Assembly: GCA_002771615.1 (NCBI GenBank)
Contig: PCSD01000092.1
Span: 1-17,075 of the forward strand
DNA length: 17,075 nucleotides
Direction: 5' to 3'
Source: Candidatus Falkowbacteria bacterium CG23_combo_of_CG06-09_8_20_14_all_49_15
GTDB taxonomy: Bacteria > Patescibacteriota > Patescibacteriia > Patescibacteriales > UM-FILTER-48-10
Positions 13,488 through 17,075 of the stretch are shown in pieces; positions within the stretch are counted from its first letter, which is position 1, and every line of letters begins with the position of its first letter. The translations under genes were made by a program, and so were the position numbers. Below the pieces are notes generated by a model that saw nothing but the letters and a program-made list of their open reading frames with translations, did no database searches and had not been told where the DNA came from.

Positions 13488-16115
13488 TTAATTTTTTAAC
13501 GTTATTATTTTGAATTTTTTCAGCAGATCAAAAATAAAGATAATACTGCCGGCGGCCAAAATCGTTATGCCGATGAGCGGCAGAGAAATCGGCACGGTTT
13601 GAAAGATTTTATTCAAGGGCGTATAAAGAATTAAAGCGGTGGCGCTTAAAGAAATTGCCGAAGCATAAGCCAGATATCTGTTCACGAAAGGCGAGCGGTT
13701 CAAAACCAGCTTGCGGAAAGAACGGAAATTAAAAGCACTCGCGATTTCCAGGAAAATCAAGGTGAGCAGGGCCAAGGTTCTGGCTTTTTCCACTGCCAGG
13801 CCGGCGATCTGAAGAGAAAAAATGTAGACGGATAGGGACAAGATGCCCATTAAGGCGCCATTAAACAAGAGCAGGGTGATCAATTCTTTGTTCAAGATGT
13901 TGGATTGCCGGCGCGGCGGGATACTCATGATGTCGCCGGAAGAGGGATTGAAGCCCAAAGAGATGGAAGGCAGATTGTCAGTCACCAGATTCATAAAAAG
14001 GATCTGCAAAGCCAGCAACGGCGTTGGCAAGCCCAGGGCCACACCGATGAAGATCATGAATAATTCGGCAAAATTACAGGACAGTTCGTAAGCGACGAAT
14101 TTTTGGATGTTGTTGAAAATCGCCCGGCCTTCCTTGATGGCGGCGGTGATCGTGGCGAAATTATCATCTTTCAGAATCAGGTCCGCCACTTCCCGCGTGA
14201 CATCCGTGCCCTTCTCGCCCATAGCCACGCCGATATGCGCTTCTTTCAGGGCTGGCGCGTCATTGACGCCGTCCCCGGTCATCGTTACTATTTCTCCGAT
14301 TTTTTTAAAACCATTGACCAGTTTCAATTTATGCTCCGGCCGGACGCGGGCAAAAATCACAGTTTGGCTGATTTCTTCCAAAAATTCCTCTTCGCTTAGG
14401 CTGTCCAACTCTTCACCGGTTAAAATTTTTCCTAACAAGCCGATTTCCGCGCCGATGCGCGCCGCGGTGGCCGGGTTATCGCCAGTGATCATCTTGACTT
14501 TGATGCCGGCTTGCCGGCAGGCGCTGATCGCGCCCGCCACTTCCGGCCGGGGCGGATCCTCAAGCGCGGCCAAACCGAGAAACACCAGTTTGGATTCCGT
14601 CTCGGCCGTTTTGATCTTCTCCTTGCTTCCGGCGGGAAAAGTTTTATAGGCAAAAGCCAGGACGCGGGACGCCTGGCCGGCAAAATCCTTGACCTGTCTC
14701 TGGATTTTTTTTATTTTGGTATCGGTCAAACGCGTTAGCTGTCCGTTGATTTCTTGGTAAGCGCATTTTTTAAGGATTGTTTCCGGCGCGCCTTTGGCGT
14801 AGACAGTAAAGCAGTTTTTTTCCAAGCCAAACACAGACATCATTTTCCGGCTGGAGTTGAAAGCCGTTTCGCCTGTTCTTTCCCAATCAAGGTCTTCACT
14901 GTAGACCCCTAATTTCGCGCCCAAGATGAGCAGAGCGGCTTCAGTCGGCGAACCGTTGACTTTGAATTGTTTTTCCGTCTTCCTTTCCAAGAACGCATCG
15001 TTGCATAAAACCGCAGTTTTTAATAACCGGGACAGTCCCAAGTTTTTTGGGGGAGCGAATTTTTTTCCGTCTTTTAGGAGATCCCCTTGGGTTTCGTAGC
15101 CGGAGCCGGTGACCGCGAATAATTCATCGTCCGCGTTAATCTGCCTGACGGTCATTTCTCCTTTGGTGATGGTGCCGGTCTTGTCCGCGCAAACCAAGGT
15201 GGTTTCCCCCAGGGTTTCGATGATGGACATGCGGTTGACAATGGCATTTTTGGCCGCCATTCGCCGGGCGCCGTTCGCTAAAGTGGAGACCAACACAACT
15301 GGCAAGCCCTCCGGAAAGGCGGAGACGGACAGGGCGATCACCACCACTAAAACATCAATTAGAACATTCAAACTCAGGACCGGAGCGCTTCTCACCATGA
15401 TCAGGCCGGTCAGCAAGGAGACGGTAATCGCGACCAACACCATATAACGGGCGATGCGATTAGTTTTTTTTTGCAGAGGCAGGGTTTTCTCCGCTTGAGA
15501 AATCATCTGCGCGATCCTTCCGAACGCGGTTTTCATGCCGGTCGCGGTGACGCGGACAAGCGCGCGGCCGGAAATCGCCACCGTGCCCATAAATACGCGG
15601 TTTTTGTCCGTTTCTGACGGACTGTCGGAAATTGGCAGCTTGTGCATTTCTTTAGTTTCGCCGGTGATCATCGCTTCGTTGACCCGCAATTCATTGGCTG
15701 TGAGCACAACGCCGTCGGCCGGAATTTTATCACCGGCGCGCAGGACAATCAAATCGCCCGGCACGATTTCTTTAGCCAGGATCGTTTTTTCCCGTCCGTC
15801 CCGGATGGCGATCGCAATCGGCACAATCAGGTTTTTCAGGGCGCTGATCGCTTTTTCCGCTTTGAATTCTTGAAAGAAGCCGGCGCCGATTACCACCGCG
15901 ATCACGGCCAAAATGGTGAAGCCGGTCGTATCCTTGCCGACCAGAAAACTCATCAAGGCGGAGGCGAATAACAAGTAAATGATGAAATTGTTTTTTATTT
16001 GGCGCCAAAGGATCAGCCAAGACGAAACGCGGTTTATCTCCTTGATTTCGTTGAAGCCATGAGCGGCTAATTTTTTTTTCGCTTCTTTTGAGCTTAAGCC
16101 TTTTTTTTCCAGCAT
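13488..16115 (-). CDS. P2A-type cation-transporting P-type ATPase (calcium class)
   Basis: 875-aa membrane pump, full length for the P2 family. Landmarks: an N-terminal cation-ATPase region beginning LSSKEAKKKLAAHGFNEI; TGET (151-154) in the actuator domain; PEGLP (268-272) in membrane helix 4; the phosphorylation site D311 in DKTGTITKGEM; KGAPE (441-445) in the nucleotide domain; TGDGVNDAP (613-621) in the P domain; and C-terminal membrane helices. Metal-site residues match calcium pumps: E269 (helix 4), N681 and E684 (helix 5, SCNFAE), N709, T712 and D713 (helix 6, NLVTD), equivalent to SERCA E309, N768, E771, N796, T799 and D800. It therefore most likely exports Ca2+ from the cell using ATP; Mn2+ or another ion is possible. 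No Shine-Dalgarno sequence at ATG 16115. Its stop lies beside the shared terminator. Confidence 0.93.
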   Translation of the reverse strand: MLEKKGLSSKEAKKKLAAHGFNEIKEINRVSSWLILWRQIKNNFIIYLLFASALMSFLVGKDTTGFTILAVIAVVIGAGFFQEFKAEKAISALKNLIVPIAIAIRDGREKTILAKEIVPGDLIVLRAGDKIPADGVVLTANELRVNEAMITGETKEMHKLPISDSPSETDKNRVFMGTVAISGRALVRVTATGMKTAFGRIAQMISQAEKTLPLQKKTNRIARYMVLVAITVSLLTGLIMVRSAPVLSLNVLIDVLVVVIALSVSAFPEGLPVVLVSTLANGARRMAAKNAIVNRMSIIETLGETTLVCADKTGTITKGEMTVRQINADDELFAVTGSGYETQGDLLKDGKKFAPPKNLGLSRLLKTAVLCNDAFLERKTEKQFKVNGSPTEAALLILGAKLGVYSEDLDWERTGETAFNSSRKMMSVFGLEKNCFTVYAKGAPETILKKCAYQEINGQLTRLTDTKIKKIQRQVKDFAGQASRVLAFAYKTFPAGSKEKIKTAETESKLVFLGLAALEDPPRPEVAGAISACRQAGIKVKMITGDNPATAARIGAEIGLLGKILTGEELDSLSEEEFLEEISQTVIFARVRPEHKLKLVNGFKKIGEIVTMTGDGVNDAPALKEAHIGVAMGEKGTDVTREVADLILKDDNFATITAAIKEGRAIFNNIQKFVAYELSCNFAELFMIFIGVALGLPTPLLALQILFMNLVTDNLPSISLGFNPSSGDIMSIPPRRQSNILNKELITLLLFNGALMGILSLSVYIFSLQIAGLAVEKARTLALLTLIFLEIASAFNFRSFRKLVLNRSPFVNRYLAYASAISLSATALILYTPLNKIFQTVPISLPLIGITILAAGSIIFIFDLLKKFKIITLKN

Positions 16116-16371
16116 AATTTTGCCGTTTACGCGATTTGATTGCGCGGATATTAGCGCGGTTTCGCTTACTGTAATTTAAGAATCCTCAGGGAAAAATTTT
16201 TTTCCGCGTGCTTTGCGAATAAATTAGAGCCCATAAATAAAATTTGCGGGCGGCGCGGGAAAAAATAAGAACAAGAAAAAAATAAGAAATAAAATGTTCG
16301 CCGAGCGCGCATTAGTGTTTATTCGGGGTACGCGTCATCTATTCGTGTTCAGTGATTATATAGTAAAAAAT
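16116..16371. other. Intergenic gap between two minus-strand genes
   Basis: AT-rich with several poly-A runs and no supported gene. A weak minus-strand promoter for the ATPase gene is possible: TTACAG (plus 16174-16169) and TAATAT (plus 16153-16148) with a short 15-bp spacer. I see no clear terminator for the upstream minus-strand gene, so read-through into the ATPase gene cannot be excluded. Confidence 0.4.
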
Positions 16372-16974
16372 TTATGGTTTAAGAGGATAAATTTTTTTGC
16401 GCAAAAAAATCAGTCCGATCAGAGAGCCCAAAAAGCACATAAACATATCCCATTGCGTATCCCAGATATCCCCTTGCGTGCCCAGAAAGTCGTTGCCGGT
16501 TGATGGTGAAAGCAAAGCAATCCACCATTCAATGAATTCATAGAAAGCGCTGGCACCCAGCACTGCGGCGACAATGAATACAAACTGCCAGCCCCGTTTA
16601 GTGAAAATATTTTTTTTACTCGTGATTTCCCAAAGCGCGAGCGCCGGCACGAAACCTTGGGCAAAGTGCCCCAGCCGGTCGTAATAATTCCGAGAGAGAT
16701 CGAAATAATCCTTCAGCCAATTAAAAAGCGGCATCTCGGCGTAGGTGGTTTGGCCGCCAACCATCAGGATCAGGCTGTGCGCCAGCATCAAGCCATAGAG
16801 CCAATTGGAAAAACGGAATTTTTTAAAAGTCAGGGTCAGAACCAGCCAGGCGAGGAGCGCGGGAAAAACTTCTAAAAGCCAGATCAGATGATCCTGGGCG
16901 TGCCAACCGGTCCAAATCAGGCCCAGAAAAAAAATGGCAAGCAGGGCATAAAGAAAACGATTTTCTTTGCGCAT
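16372..16974 (-). CDS. DUF2238 (YjdF-like) membrane protein
   Basis: 200-aa integral membrane protein with five to six hydrophobic segments (about 8-24, 30-50, 57-75, 104-118, 130-150, 177-191). The family signature is present: YYDRLGHFAQGFVPAL (97-111), with D99, R100 and H103, then FYEFIEWW (144-151), and near the C-terminus FLGTQGDIWDTQWDMFM (163-179). These acidic and His residues lie near membrane ends and are conserved in the DUF2238 family, known from E. coli YjdF; I know of no established function. Length fits the family. The start is the first ATG after an AT-rich leader lacking a Shine-Dalgarno sequence. A promoter candidate lies 70-98 bases upstream. It is 256 bases upstream of the ATPase gene on the same strand, so a functional link is uncertain. 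Confidence 0.88.
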   Translation of the reverse strand: MRKENRFLYALLAIFFLGLIWTGWHAQDHLIWLLEVFPALLAWLVLTLTFKKFRFSNWLYGLMLAHSLILMVGGQTTYAEMPLFNWLKDYFDLSRNYYDRLGHFAQGFVPALALWEITSKKNIFTKRGWQFVFIVAAVLGASAFYEFIEWWIALLSPSTGNDFLGTQGDIWDTQWDMFMCFLGSLIGLIFLRKKIYPLKP

Positions 16975-17043
16975 AGAAAAAAGTTTGGGGCTTGTATAGC
17001 ACCGCTAATACTTAGTTAGTATTTTTTCAATAAGGTTCGGTAA

Positions 17044-17072
17044 ATTATAGCCATTTCGGTGGTTGAATCTAA
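17044..17072 (-). promoter_or_regulatory. Candidate promoter of the DUF2238 gene
   Basis: Minus strand: -10 TATAAT (plus 17049-17044), perfect, 17 bp after a weak -35 TTAGAT (plus 17072-17067). The predicted leader of about 60 nt includes a 6-bp hairpin AATACT/AGTATT (plus 17007-17012 with 17018-17023). A closer extended -10, TGCTATACA (plus 17000-16992), is an alternative. Confidence 0.45.
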
Positions 17073-17075
17073 ATT

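Noticed and set aside
14107..14649. Plus-strand frame opposite the P-type ATPase
   Set aside because: Shadow of the phosphorylation and nucleotide domains; no start signals.
16166..16312. 48-codon minus-strand frame, aromatic-rich
   Set aside because: Poly-T driven Phe/Leu composition and no start signal; likely chance.
1..17075. tRNA, rRNA, CRISPR array, insertion sequence or phage genes
   Set aside because: I looked on both strands for T-loop motifs, regular repeat-spacer units, transposase motifs and flanking duplications and saw none.

Overview
The window looks like a piece of a small, streamlined bacterial genome. I infer Candidate Phyla Radiation (Patescibacteria, Parcubacteria-like). 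The grounds are compact housekeeping genes with mostly AT-rich leaders lacking a Shine-Dalgarno sequence, a secreted cohesin-fold protein ending in the ANDGxGTNIL signature I associate with that group, Lys/Pro/Ala-rich low-complexity extensions, and a FolD with a PPV motif in place of PCT. No rRNA, tRNA, CRISPR array or transposon is visible. The taxonomic call is inference, not a database result.

Layout. 1-264 is the 3' end of a ribose-phosphate pyrophosphokinase gene, closed by a perfect-palindrome terminator. A strong promoter then drives a probable operon glyA - folD - cupin (364-2947), the one-carbon/folate block: GlyA makes methylene-THF from serine and FolD interconverts methylene-, methenyl- and formyl-THF. 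Two back-to-back terminators separate it from a small unknown gene on the minus strand (3047-3304). That gene diverges from a PHP-family phosphoesterase gene (3482-4288). These two are the only genes in the window with strong AAGGAGG ribosome binding sites. Next come an FtsK DNA translocase with two very acidic segments (4472-7108), a UlaG-like metallo-beta-lactamase-fold protein (7216-7860), a single-pass membrane protein of unknown function (8155-8781) and gyrA with an ~80-residue N-terminal extension (8815-11484).

After the gyrA terminator the window becomes more accessory. Two secreted proteins follow: a lone cohesin-like domain (11919-12437) and a CAP/SCP domain protein (12748-13299). 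Each is preceded by a long intergenic stretch rich in perfect inverted repeats. A bidirectional terminator separates them from two minus-strand genes: a P2A-type (Ca2+-class) P-type ATPase (13488-16115) and a DUF2238/YjdF-like membrane protein (16372-16974).

How the parts relate. The left and centre are housekeeping (PRPP, one-carbon units, chromosome segregation, topology). The best candidates for something undescribed are the secreted cohesin/CAP pair with hairpin-rich leaders, the two acidic tails of FtsK, the gyrA/unknown membrane protein operon, and key-motif substitutions in FolD and in the PHP protein. I see no defence system or mobile element.
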